Below, piece by piece: positions 9,183 through 17,556 of a DNA stretch of 64,000 nucleotides (position 1 is the first letter of the stretch; every line of letters starts with the position of its first letter). The position numbers and the translations under genes were made by a program. Origin of the DNA: Xenorhabdus vietnamensis (GTDB lineage: Bacteria > Pseudomonadota > Gammaproteobacteria > Enterobacterales > Enterobacteriaceae); contig NZ_MUBJ01000011.1 of NCBI RefSeq assembly GCF_002127535.1, forward strand, positions 35,024 to 99,023. The letters run 5' to 3'. The notes beneath the pieces were generated by a model, which saw nothing but the letters and a program-made list of their open reading frames with translations, was not told where the DNA came from and did no database searches.

Positions 9183-9459
9183 TCCATATCTATTAATTGC
9201 CAAAGTAATTAAAAGTTACTACAATAATAAATGTTACAAATATAAAAAACCTTTAACTTCAAATCAATAACATAAAATGTGATCTAAAACTCAAACAAAG
9301 CATCTTTTCGTATTCAAAATACTAAGATCTGTCTAGGATTAATCTGCTATTATTTCAGTCTATTCATGATCTCATCACAAGAGTAATCATTCTGTTAATC
9401 GCACTGTTAATCAAAAGATCCCGTTATCTATAACTCCTGCCATACAAAGGAGAAAAGGC

Positions 9460-10893
9460 ATGAAAAAAAAACAAATAAATCAAAAGGATGTTGATAATCT
9501 TATCACCTTGATTGGTGGAAGAGAGAATATTGCTTCCGTCAGTCATTGTATTACTCGCCTCAGATTCGTTCTTAATACACCAGAAAATGCCGACGCCAAA
9601 GCCATCGAGGAATTGCCTATGGTTAAGGGGTGTTTCACCAATGCCGGGCAATTTCAGGTGGTGATTGGGACGAATGTGGATGTCTATTATAAAGCCCTGC
9701 TTGAAACCACAGGGAAACAATCTGTTAATAAAGAAGATGTTAAACAAGCTGCTCGTCAAAATATGAAATGGTATGAAAATGCAATTTCACATTTTGCTGA
9801 GATCTTTTTTCCATTACTGCCCGCCCTGATCAGTGGCGGTTTAATTCTTGGTTTTCGTAACCTGATCGGGGATATCCCATTTAGTGAAGATAAATCGCTC
9901 GCTCAACTCTATCCTGTTTGGCACAGTATCTATGATTTTCTCTGGCTCATCGGTGAAGCGATATTTTTCTACCTCCCTGTAGGTATCTGTTGGTCTGCCG
10001 TTAAAAAGATGGGCGGAACGCCAATTCTGGGGATTATTCTCGGAATTACGCTGGTTTCTCCGCAATTGATGAATGCTTATCTGCTGGGGCAGCAAGCGCC
10101 CGAAGTCTGGAATTTCGGCTGGTTTACAATTTCTAAAGTCGGTTATCAGGCACAGGTTATTCCTTCTTTATTGGCAGGTCTAACATTGGGATGGATTGAA
10201 ACGCGGCTGAAAAAATGGGTACCAGACTACCTTTACCTTGTTATTGTTCCTGTAACTTCTCTACTACTGGCAGTTTTCCTTGCTCATGCTCTGATTGGCC
10301 CTGCCGGACGTGCTATCGGGGATGGCGTTGCCTGGGCAGTCAAAGGATTAATGACCGGCAGCTTCGCTCCCATCGGAGCCGCCTTGTTTGGTTTCTTTTA
10401 TGCTCCTCTGGTGATTACAGGGGTACACCAAACAACGCTGGCAATCGACCTGCAAATGATCCAAAGCACCGGGGGAACCCCAATCTGGCCTATTATTGCG
10501 TTGTCTAATATTGCTCAAGGTTCTGCGGTTGCCGGAATTATCTGGGCCAGTAAGAAACAAAAGGAACGCGAGGTTTCTATTCCCGCGGCAATTTCAGCCT
10601 ATCTGGGTGTAACTGAACCAGCCATGTATGGTATCAACCTCAAATACCGTTACCCAATGTTCTGCGCGATGATTGGCTCGGCTCTGGCCGGGCTGATTTG
10701 TGGGCTTAATCATGTGACTGCTAATGGCATCGGTGTTGGAGGGATTCCGGGAATTCTTTCTATCAAGCCTCAGTTTTGGATGATTTATCTTATTGCTATG
10801 CTCGTCACAATTATTGTGCCATTCCTGCTGACCGTTATAAGTTATCGTAGAAATGAACGCAAAGCGACCTTACCCAATGAAATAGCCAATTAA
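9460..10893 (+). CDS. treB: PTS trehalose-specific EIIBC component
   Basis: A 477-residue phosphotransferase-system permease. The EIIB domain occupies about residues 8-90 with the phosphocysteine in SHCITRLRF (Cys30). The EIIC membrane domain runs from about 110 to 465 with ten or so hydrophobic segments and the GVHQTTLAIDLQMI and GVTEPAMYGINLKY signatures. There is no EIIA domain, as expected for TreB, which uses the EIIA of the glucose system. It imports trehalose as trehalose 6-phosphate. AAGGAG precedes the ATG. The gene is 18 bases ahead of treC. No treR repressor gene is adjacent, unlike the arrangement in E. coli. Confidence 0.95.
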   Translation: MKKKQINQKDVDNLITLIGGRENIASVSHCITRLRFVLNTPENADAKAIEELPMVKGCFTNAGQFQVVIGTNVDVYYKALLETTGKQSVNKEDVKQAARQNMKWYENAISHFAEIFFPLLPALISGGLILGFRNLIGDIPFSEDKSLAQLYPVWHSIYDFLWLIGEAIFFYLPVGICWSAVKKMGGTPILGIILGITLVSPQLMNAYLLGQQAPEVWNFGWFTISKVGYQAQVIPSLLAGLTLGWIETRLKKWVPDYLYLVIVPVTSLLLAVFLAHALIGPAGRAIGDGVAWAVKGLMTGSFAPIGAALFGFFYAPLVITGVHQTTLAIDLQMIQSTGGTPIWPIIALSNIAQGSAVAGIIWASKKQKEREVSIPAAISAYLGVTEPAMYGINLKYRYPMFCAMIGSALAGLICGLNHVTANGIGVGGIPGILSIKPQFWMIYLIAMLVTIIVPFLLTVISYRRNERKATLPNEIAN

Positions 10894-10911
10894 TTTTGCA
10901 GGTATCTATTT

Positions 10912-12576
10912 ATGACGGAACAAAAACCATGGTGGATGGATAGCGTTATCTACCAAATTTATCCAAAAAGTTTTCAGGATAGTACCGGTTGCGGCACAGG
11001 AGATATCAACGGGATCACCCAACGGCTGGATTATCTACAGCGGCTCGGTGTTGATGCCATTTGGATCACTCCAATTTATCCATCTCCACAAGTTGATAAT
11101 GGCTATGATGTCGCCGATTATTGTGCCATCAATCCTGATTATGGCTCCATGGAGGACTTTGATAATTTGGTGAAAAATGCCCACGACCGGGGCATGCGCA
11201 TCATTTTGGATATGGTTTTCAATCATACTTCAACCCAACATCCGTGGTTCCAAGCCGCGCAGGACGTTGATAGCCCTTACCGTCAGTTTTATATCTGGCA
11301 GGATGGCTCTGAAAACTCTTTGCCCAATAACTGGAAATCTAAATTCGGCGGTAACGCGTGGCAATGGCACGCGGAAAGTCAACAATATTACCTTCACCTG
11401 TTTGCAGTAGAACAAGCTGATTTAAATTGGGAACATGAACCAGTTCGCGCCGAGCTGAAAAAAATCTGTGAGTTCTGGGCTGATCGTGGTGTTGATGGCT
11501 TACGGTTGGATGTCATTAATCTTGTCTCAAAACAGCAGGACTATCCTGATGATAATCACGGCGATGGCCGTCGATTCTACACAGATGGCCCACGGATACA
11601 TGAATTTTTGCAGGAAATGAGCCGTGATGTCCTCCAACCCAAGGGATTGATGACCGTCGGTGAAATGTCCTCCACGGGCCTGGAGCACTGTCAACGCTAT
11701 GGGGCTCTCGACGGAACCGCGCTGTCCATGACGTTTAATTTTCACCATCTAAAAGTTGATTATCCAAATGGGGAAAAATGGACTCTCGCAAAACCAGATT
11801 ATGTTGAGCTGAAAAAGATTTTCTCAACTTGGCAGCAAGGCATGCACCAAAAAGCGTGGAATGCACTCTTCTGGTGTAATCATGATCAACCTCGCATTGT
11901 TTCTCGATTTGGGGATGAGCAGCAGTACCACAAAATATCCGCAAAAATGCTGGCAATGGTACTGCATGGTATGCAAGGTACGCCTTATATCTATCAGGGT
12001 GAAGAGTTGGGCATGACAAATCCTCACTTTACGCACATTGAGGACTATCGGGATATTGAAAGCCTGAATATGTATCAGGAGCGTATTGAGAAAGGCATGC
12101 AACCAGAAGATATACTGGCAATTCTAGCGCAGAAATCCCGTGACAACAGCCGAACCCCCATGCAGTGGAATGATTCTGTAAATGCAGGATTCACCACAGG
12201 AACGCCGTGGATTGCGCCTTGCCATAATTATTCAGAGATCAACGCCGAAACCGCATTACAGGATGAAGATTCCATCTTCTATTGCTACCACAATTTGATT
12301 AAATTGAGAAAGCAGCAACCCATTCTGACATATGGTGATTACTTGGATCTGTTGCCAGAGCACCCCTCTCTGTGGTGTTATCTGCGTCGTTGGCAGGATC
12401 AAACCCTGCTGGTCATTGCAAATCTAAGTGATGAAACGCAACTTTGGTCTCCAGAACCGTCTCTTTCAAACAAAGAATGGCAGGTACTAATAAGTAATTA
12501 TTCATCTTCTGCAAAGATAGATCATGAAATAAAAATTAAACCTTATGAGTCAATATACTTACTTTCTACACAATAA
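10912..12576 (+). CDS. treC: trehalose-6-phosphate hydrolase (alpha,alpha-phosphotrehalase)
   Basis: A 554-residue glycoside hydrolase family 13 enzyme that splits trehalose 6-phosphate into glucose and glucose 6-phosphate in the cytoplasm. The opening WWMDSVIYQIYPKSF is diagnostic. The catalytic residues are visible as the nucleophile Asp200 in DGLRLDV, the acid/base Glu251 in VGEMSS, and the transition-state Asp in WCNHDQPR. The small C-terminal beta domain is complete. It forms an operon with treB. Trehalose is the main sugar of insect haemolymph, so the pair fits an insect-associated lifestyle. Confidence 0.95.
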   Translation: MTEQKPWWMDSVIYQIYPKSFQDSTGCGTGDINGITQRLDYLQRLGVDAIWITPIYPSPQVDNGYDVADYCAINPDYGSMEDFDNLVKNAHDRGMRIILDMVFNHTSTQHPWFQAAQDVDSPYRQFYIWQDGSENSLPNNWKSKFGGNAWQWHAESQQYYLHLFAVEQADLNWEHEPVRAELKKICEFWADRGVDGLRLDVINLVSKQQDYPDDNHGDGRRFYTDGPRIHEFLQEMSRDVLQPKGLMTVGEMSSTGLEHCQRYGALDGTALSMTFNFHHLKVDYPNGEKWTLAKPDYVELKKIFSTWQQGMHQKAWNALFWCNHDQPRIVSRFGDEQQYHKISAKMLAMVLHGMQGTPYIYQGEELGMTNPHFTHIEDYRDIESLNMYQERIEKGMQPEDILAILAQKSRDNSRTPMQWNDSVNAGFTTGTPWIAPCHNYSEINAETALQDEDSIFYCYHNLIKLRKQQPILTYGDYLDLLPEHPSLWCYLRRWQDQTLLVIANLSDETQLWSPEPSLSNKEWQVLISNYSSSAKIDHEIKIKPYESIYLLSTQ

Positions 12577-12612
12577 TTTTTATGTCATATAATTTGTCAT
12601 AAGATATTTTAG

Positions 12613-12650
12613 ATACTCTACCTCGCTAAGAATAAAGCGAGGTAGAGTAT
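12613..12650 (+). terminator. hairpin after treC
   Basis: A perfect 15-base inverted repeat (12613-12627 pairing with 12636-12650, core CTACCTCGCT/AGCGAGGTAG) with an 8-base loop lies 37 bases after the treC stop. No run of T follows, so it may act as a 3'-end stabiliser or a weak terminator, not as a classic intrinsic one. Confidence 0.6.
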
Positions 12651-12842
12651 AATCTATAGAAAACATTAATAGTGCTAATCGCAGGTCAAATAAAACATAA
12701 GTAAACATCATGTTTTATTGAAATTAATAACAAATAAAAAATACACATTAGATCATATATGATATTTTATAATTTACGCCACACTTTAAAAGTGATATAT
12801 AAGCAGAAAGATGCAATTTCCTTTTAACAAGGAGAGCTAATC

Positions 12843-14177
12843 ATGAATAAAATCATAAATCTAATTCTAGTTAACAGCACAAATTCCGTTTGGAAAAAAA
12901 CGTTAAAAAACTATCAGAATGTGGATGTTTCAAACTTCCCAGAATCCATCAAATCTAAAAAAGATCGTTACTTCTCTATTTCATATGATGATAACAATAT
13001 AACTGATTGTAATTTTGAAATAAAATATCAAATAATGGATTCTCAAAATAATAGTTTTATAATACGAGGAAGGTATAAAATAGAAATTGGAAGATTCGAT
13101 TTAGAAATTTACCTAGATAATTTAGAAACAAGAAACCATAAGAAAGACTCTATAGTCAGCCTTGCGTGGAAACCAAATGAATTGGTTCATTTCTTTCTTA
13201 TTGGTGATGCTGGTAATTATATAGGTCCTGATATAAATACCGAATCTTGGATGCAAGACCATCGCAATATACTGGGAGAACTTCCTATAAATAAACTTTG
13301 TATTCCGGGTTCCCATGATGCAGGAATGAGTGCAGTGACATGGAAAACCTTTTTGGCTGCTAAATGCAATACTCTCACTCAATCTAATAATGTCTTAGGG
13401 CAATTGAAACTCGGTATAAGATACTTTGATATTAGGCCTGTCCTTAGTGATGGAGAATTCTTTACTGGTCACTATAGAAATATAGCCATATGGGAAGGTG
13501 CAAATGGTGAATCAATTAAATCTATTATTGATGGAATTAATTTGTTTACGGAGTCTCATAATGAGCTGATAATAATAAGGCTTGATCATTCCCTCAATTT
13601 AGATGTAGGTTTACTTAAAAAATATCGTCCTTTTAACCAAAAGGATTGGTTTGTTTTATTCGATCAATTAGCTAACATTAAACACTTATACTATCATAAT
13701 GGTAAGAAAGATATTTCTGAATCAACTTTAAATACCTTGACCAATGATGGAACTCGTCCTGCCGTTTTATTCTTTATAGAAAATAAAAAAGCCGTTGTTG
13801 ATCTTGGTAAGTATAAAAACGCAGGTTTTTTTTATCTTAGTGAGTTAGGCATGTATCATCTTTACTCTAATACAAATAGCGTATTTCAAATGGGTTCAGA
13901 CCAAATTAAAAAGATGAATGACTATTCTCCAAAACAATATTTTGAATTATCATGGATACTAACTCAAAGTCCTGCGCAAGCAACGACGTGTGCTACAACA
14001 CTCACCTCTGATATTAAGCATTTGGCAAATGAAGCAAATGATAAATTAGTTACATATCTTCACCAGCATATTACAGACACGGTGTATCCTAATATCATTC
14101 TTATTGATAATGTGAGAGATACTGTAGCCGCAACTTTTTCTCTAGCTATCAATTGGAGAATATCTTCTTCTAAATAA
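12843..14177 (+). CDS. phosphatidylinositol-specific phospholipase C X-domain-like protein
   Basis: A 444-residue protein whose second part (about residues 140-440) is a PI-PLC X-like barrel. The motif CIPGSHDAGMS carries the first catalytic histidine (His158). GIRYFDIRPV is the usual substrate-pocket strand, and FFTGHYR carries the second histidine (His210). IRLDHS and IIIRLD strands follow. Residues 1-135 form an extra domain I do not recognise. No signal peptide is present, unlike secreted Gram-positive PI-PLCs, so export would need another route. The coding sequence is markedly AT-rich relative to treC, suggesting horizontal acquisition. AAGGAG precedes the ATG. A lipase-type virulence factor is plausible but unproven. 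Confidence 0.8.
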   Translation: MNKIINLILVNSTNSVWKKTLKNYQNVDVSNFPESIKSKKDRYFSISYDDNNITDCNFEIKYQIMDSQNNSFIIRGRYKIEIGRFDLEIYLDNLETRNHKKDSIVSLAWKPNELVHFFLIGDAGNYIGPDINTESWMQDHRNILGELPINKLCIPGSHDAGMSAVTWKTFLAAKCNTLTQSNNVLGQLKLGIRYFDIRPVLSDGEFFTGHYRNIAIWEGANGESIKSIIDGINLFTESHNELIIIRLDHSLNLDVGLLKKYRPFNQKDWFVLFDQLANIKHLYYHNGKKDISESTLNTLTNDGTRPAVLFFIENKKAVVDLGKYKNAGFFYLSELGMYHLYSNTNSVFQMGSDQIKKMNDYSPKQYFELSWILTQSPAQATTCATTLTSDIKHLANEANDKLVTYLHQHITDTVYPNIILIDNVRDTVAATFSLAINWRISSSK

Positions 14178-14296
14178 GAATAGAAAATATGTCCTTTAAC
14201 ATTGCTCTTGTTGATATGTAGCTATATTTTCATGCAATGGCACCTATACAAAATCTGTGCCATACTTTTTTAGTCTCAAACAAGGAGTATGCCATT

Positions 14297-14776
14297 ATGC
14301 TTTACTCAAAATACTTAACTTATTTGGGGGCAAGCTGTTTACTATTATCAGCCTTTGCACAAGCGCAAGCACCATCTCAACAATTATCCCCAAGTCAGAA
14401 GCAATACCTGCAACAACAAATTAATGAACAAACGACAGATAAATCTGCTCTGCCAATGGTAAAGGATTGGTCAGATGCCAAAAAAGTGGCCGAGTTTATT
14501 TGTCGCCCTTTTGCTTTGCCCATCATTAAGCAACATTACAAAGATGCTGATAAAGTTTTCCTTGGTGACGTGTCACCGGATAGCATGAGACTAGAACACT
14601 CTTCTGAGTTGAACGGTATAGGTATGTATAGGACAGATGATGGCTGGCACGATATTCGATTCTCCTGCAAATTAAATGCAGCCGGCAAAGCCCAGTCATT
14701 CAAGTTTGAAAAAATTGTGACACCAAAATTGCAGACTGGACCGGGGCCTGTCGTTCCTCCCCACAAGGAGAAGTAA
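14297..14776 (+). CDS. exported DUF930-like protein
   Basis: A 159-residue protein with a signal peptide (SKYLTYLGASCLLLSAFAQA, cleavage after AQAQA). A Gln/Ser-rich linker and a compact periplasmic domain follow (about residues 70-150, with DKVFLGDVSPDSM, then WHDIRFSCKL). The pattern of two cysteines and the final SFKFEKIV strand resembles DUF930 proteins. ATG at 14297 has AAGGAG upstream; the longer frame begins upstream without support. It ends directly against the next gene (TAA then ATG), so the two small exported proteins are co-expressed. Function unknown. Confidence 0.65.
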   Translation: MLYSKYLTYLGASCLLLSAFAQAQAPSQQLSPSQKQYLQQQINEQTTDKSALPMVKDWSDAKKVAEFICRPFALPIIKQHYKDADKVFLGDVSPDSMRLEHSSELNGIGMYRTDDGWHDIRFSCKLNAAGKAQSFKFEKIVTPKLQTGPGPVVPPHKEK

Positions 14777-15103
14777 ATGAAATATCTCTGGTTTATGTTA
14801 CTTACCTTCACTCCCCTGAATTTTGCTGCCAGTTTTGACTGTACAAATGCCAAAACGCCGGATGAAAAAGTAATTTGTTCAAATTTAAAACTGAATGATC
14901 TGGATGTGGAAATGAGCGTGAAATATCATTTTCTGCGGGGGTTGTTCGCCATGGGAGTATCAGGCGAGATGTATGATAGCCAAACTGCATGGCTGAAACA
15001 GCGCCAAAAATGTAAGGGTAATACTGCCTGTTTATTGCAAAGTTACCATCAACGCATTAATCAACTTGATAAACTGTATGATTTAATAGAGAAACCACTT
15101 TGA
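14777..15103 (+). CDS. LprI-like (DUF1311-type) exported protein
   Basis: A 108-residue protein with a signal peptide (LWFMLLTFTPLNFAAS) followed by SFDCTNAKTPDEKVICSN. This is the hallmark start of the lysozyme-inhibitor LprI N-terminal / DUF1311 domain. Four cysteines (SFDC, VICS, QKCKG, ACLL) match the family's two disulfides. QTAWLKQRQKC is the second conserved block. It likely acts in the periplasm. Some family members inhibit lysozyme, which would make sense in an insect host, but most are uncharacterised. It follows the DUF930-like gene without a gap and is closed by a strong terminator. Confidence 0.8.
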   Translation: MKYLWFMLLTFTPLNFAASFDCTNAKTPDEKVICSNLKLNDLDVEMSVKYHFLRGLFAMGVSGEMYDSQTAWLKQRQKCKGNTACLLQSYHQRINQLDKLYDLIEKPL

Positions 15104-15118
15104 TAGTCAATATTCAGG

Positions 15119-15153
15119 AACTCAGGGAAAGATTATCTTTCCCTGAGTTTTTT
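15119..15153 (+). terminator. intrinsic terminator
   Basis: A 13-base perfect stem (AACTCAGGGAAAG with CTTTCCCTGAGTT, loop ATTAT) is followed by six T residues, 16 bases after the LprI-like gene stop. It is a textbook Rho-independent terminator for the two-gene unit. Confidence 0.9.
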
Positions 15154-15364
15154 ATAAGAAATGATGTAACAGTACTGAAGCATGAAGGTTTACCTCTTAA
15201 CGAAGCAAAACGCTCTTAAAGACATATTACTATTATCGAAAAAACCAGACAGATTGTGCATCTAAACCAAGTTTATCGTATATTTGCCCGCCAATACCGG
15301 AAATAGACTTGAAACAACATCTTTTTCAACATCAACCAGAATTATTGCCAAGCAATAAACGCAA

Positions 15365-15814
15365 CTACTCTTTCTTATAAATGTCAGGGCGAACTATTTG
15401 CCAAACACCATTTTCACGATTAACGGGAGAATAGCCGAATTTTTCATATAACCAAGGTGCCGTTGACGTCACGAGCATAATTCTCCGTAACCGTTGTATA
15501 ACAGGATGAGATTGGCAACACATCATCAACCATCGACCTAGTTGTTGTTTCTGGTATTCTTCTAATACGTAAACATCACATAAATAGCCAAAAGTTGCAA
15601 AATCTGTCACGAGTCTGGCAAATCCTATTTGGACTTTACTTTTATACAACCCAAACGTCAGACTGTTTTCAATAGAGTGCTGTACTGTTTCGAAATCAAT
15701 TCCTTCTGCCCAACGGGAGCGTGTAAGAAATTGGTGAACAGCAGTGATATCTAATAGCGATTTGTCTGTTGAAACTTGATAGCTTTCTTTTTGCCAATGG
15801 AAGTGTTGTTCCAT
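15365..15814 (-). CDS. GNAT family N-acetyltransferase
   Basis: A 149-residue single-domain acetyltransferase. The order of elements is typical: an N-terminal strand, FGLYKSKVQIGFARLVTD (beta 2-3), then the acetyl-CoA pocket YVLEEYQKQQLGRWLM (motif A with Q-x-x-QLGRWL), and APWLYEKFGYSPV at the C-terminus. These are the YhhY/YjdJ-type small GNATs that modify amino groups of small molecules. I start at the ATG at 15814, preceded by GGAG at 9 bases, in preference to the upstream frame at 15859. It stands alone; the substrate is unknown. Confidence 0.8.
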   Translation of the reverse strand: MEQHFHWQKESYQVSTDKSLLDITAVHQFLTRSRWAEGIDFETVQHSIENSLTFGLYKSKVQIGFARLVTDFATFGYLCDVYVLEEYQKQQLGRWLMMCCQSHPVIQRLRRIMLVTSTAPWLYEKFGYSPVNRENGVWQIVRPDIYKKE

Positions 15815-15975
15815 ATTTTTATTCTCCAATATAGCACCATTCAGTATATTGAAATTCATATGAACCGGAGAAATGGTTATTAAAATGTGTTTAACTGTGG
15901 CCAGTCTTAGCTGACCACCAGAACCCAGAAATATCCTTTCTTATAGATAATTGTATTTGTCTACAAAAAAGACCA

Positions 15976-16443
15976 TTAAAGCCCGTATTCGGAAAGTCCG
16001 GGGTGATCATCAGGCCTGCGTCCCAGCGGCCACAAGAAGAAGCGTTCTTCTTCCCTGATCGGCATATCATTAATACAGGCATATCTGTTGATCATAAGTC
16101 CTTGTTCGTTAAACTCCCAGTTTTCATTGCCATAACTACGATACCAGTTTCCTAAATCATCATGCCATTCATAGGCGAACCTGACAGCAATGCGGTTCGC
16201 ATCATAGGCCCACAACTCTTTAATCAATCGATATTCTAGCTCTCTTGACCATTTTCGGCGTAAAAATTCCACTACAGCTTCACGCCCATCAACAAACTCT
16301 GCACGATTGCGCCAATGAGTATCCGGAGCATATACACCTGAAACTCTCTCAGGGTCACAACTGTTCCATGCATCTTCAGCCAGACGTACTTTTTCAGTCG
16401 CTGTTTCCTTGTTGAAAGGAGGTAATGGAGGACGGATTTGCAT
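15976..16443 (-). CDS. DUF1348 (SnoaL/NTF2-like) family protein
   Basis: A 155-residue protein of the nuclear transport factor 2-like fold, DUF1348 family. Diagnostic segments are [46 protein letters not shown] and [10 protein letters not shown], with the C-terminal [13 protein letters not shown]. The length matches the family. AAGGAG-like sequence sits before the ATG. It is divergent from a TetR regulator gene, with two palindromic operators between them, so it is probably the regulator's target. The fold often binds or isomerises small hydrophobic ligands; no substrate is known. Confidence 0.88.
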   Translation of the reverse strand: MQIRPPLPPFNKETATEKVRLAEDAWNSCDPERVSGVYAPDTHWRNRAEFVDGREAVVEFLRRKWSRELEYRLIKELWAYDANRIAVRFAYEWHDDLGNWYRSYGNENWEFNEQGLMINRYACINDMPIREEERFFLWPLGRRPDDHPGLSEYGL

Positions 16444-16464
16444 AATGTTACTCCTTGTTAGTTA

Positions 16465-16484
16465 AGTAGACAGAGTTGTCTACT
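16465..16484. promoter_or_regulatory. palindromic operator 1 for the TetR regulator
   Basis: Perfect 8-base arms AGTAGACA and TGTCTACT are separated by GAGT. The site lies just upstream of the DUF1348 gene and is matched by an inverted copy 38 bases away. A dyad of this size in a TetR divergent region is the expected form of its binding site. Confidence 0.75.
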
Positions 16485-16502
16485 CATTTTTATCGTAATA
16501 CA

Positions 16503-16522
16503 AGTAGACAACTCTGTCTACT
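16503..16522. promoter_or_regulatory. palindromic operator 2 for the TetR regulator
   Basis: The same arms, AGTAGACA and TGTCTACT, flank ACTC, which makes this site the exact reverse complement of operator 1. It lies 29 bases before the TetR start, placed for autorepression. Centre-to-centre spacing of the two sites is 38 bases. Confidence 0.75.
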
Positions 16523-16551
16523 TGTCCGATAATTTTATTAAAGGAGCCACC

Positions 16552-17118
16552 ATGCCAAAAAAAATCTCAACTGCACGTGAACGTATTCTCCAAGTTTCCC
16601 ATGATCTCTTTTATCAGGAAGGGATTAGAGCAACAGGGATAGACCGTATCATCAAAGAAGCCTGTGTCACCAAAGTCACCTTCTATCGGCATTTCCCCTC
16701 TAAAAATGATTTGATTATGGCTTTTCTCGAATACAGACATCAGCGCTGGATTAATTGGTTCAGTACGACGTTATCTGCTGAAATGTCTGTCTATGGAACC
16801 CTCATAAAAGCGCTTCCGGCAGTACTGAAGAAATGGTTTATAAGCACAGAATTCCGCGGCTGTGCTTTTATCAATTCTGTGGTTGAATTTTCTCAGGCAT
16901 TACCTGAAATACAGCCTGTCGTGCAATCTCATAAGCAGGAAATGACAGAAATTCTCGCTGAATTCCTGCCCGCCACATCTGAAAAATTGGCACTAGCTAA
17001 ACAAATTACATTGCTCATCGATGGAGCCATTGTCATGGCGCAATATGGTGAAGAGGGTAATCAAGTTACATCTCTAGTGGAGAAATGGTTGTCATCGAAT
17101 TCGGAGCTTCAGAATTAG
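16552..17118 (+). CDS. TetR/AcrR family transcriptional regulator
   Basis: A 188-residue repressor. The N-terminal HTH (about residues 8-55) reads RERILQVSHDLFYQEG, then IDRIIKEACVTKVTFYRHFPS, the standard TetR DNA-binding pattern. The rest is a helical ligand-binding domain. ATG at 16552 has AAGGAG at ideal spacing; an upstream TTG frame overlaps operator 2 and is rejected. It is divergent from the DUF1348 gene and likely represses both. The ligand is unknown. Confidence 0.9.
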   Translation: MPKKISTARERILQVSHDLFYQEGIRATGIDRIIKEACVTKVTFYRHFPSKNDLIMAFLEYRHQRWINWFSTTLSAEMSVYGTLIKALPAVLKKWFISTEFRGCAFINSVVEFSQALPEIQPVVQSHKQEMTEILAEFLPATSEKLALAKQITLLIDGAIVMAQYGEEGNQVTSLVEKWLSSNSELQN

Positions 17119-17237
17119 TGAACACTGTCAGTAAAAATCGTACCGAATTCATCGCTTACAGCTCATTCATTTGATTGATTAATTCATTTGAAAATAAGGA
17201 ATTTTTAGGCTTAATGTGGATATATTCGGACAATGCG

Positions 17238-17332
17238 TGGCGGAAAATCACAGGAGTCGAACCTGCCAAGGGTCGCTGGCAACCCCATCTGGATTTGAAG
17301 TCCAGCCGCCCCACCGGGGACGATGATTTTCC
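17238..17332 (-). tRNA. selC: tRNA-Sec (anticodon TCA)
   Basis: A 95-base tRNA on the minus strand ending in encoded GCCA. The anticodon arm reads CTGGACTTCAAATCCAG with anticodon TCA. The T arm is CAGGTTCGACTCCTG. The long acceptor stem GGAAAATC pairs with GATTTTCC, and a long variable arm is present. Size and sequence closely follow E. coli selC. It delivers selenocysteine at UGA codons. selC is a common integration site for islands, but I see no integrase gene next to it. Confidence 0.95.
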
Positions 17333-17454
17333 ATTAAATAAATTGATGAGCGGGGATTATAGCGCGTCTCTAGTCATATCTAAACTTCTCTATGACTTCT
17401 CAGATCTCTGATAGAAATAGAGCCTATTTACTCGCAGAAAAGTGCGGCATTAGC

Positions 17455-17484
17455 ATTGAACTCACGGTATCTTATCCCCATCTA
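17455..17484 (+). promoter_or_regulatory. candidate heat-shock (sigma-32) promoter of prlC
   Basis: ATTGAA at 17455-17460 and CCCCATCTA at 17476-17484 are separated by 15 bases. This is close to the sigma-32 consensus CTTGAA and CCCCATnT. It lies 72 bases upstream of the prlC start. The E. coli ortholog is heat-shock induced, so the match is credible. Confidence 0.6.
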
Positions 17485-17556
17485 TCGTCAACAACCCATT
17501 GGGATATAGGGCAGGTTTCGGCCTATATACTCAACTACACATATAAGGCGCTCATT

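Noticed and set aside
15182..15265. A 27-codon frame MKVYLLTKQNALKDILLLSK after the LprI-like gene
   Set aside because: It is too short, has no ribosome site and lies after a strong terminator.
17175..17411. Short plus-strand reading frame of 78 codons
   Set aside because: It lies over the antisense strand of the selC tRNA gene and has no ribosome binding site.
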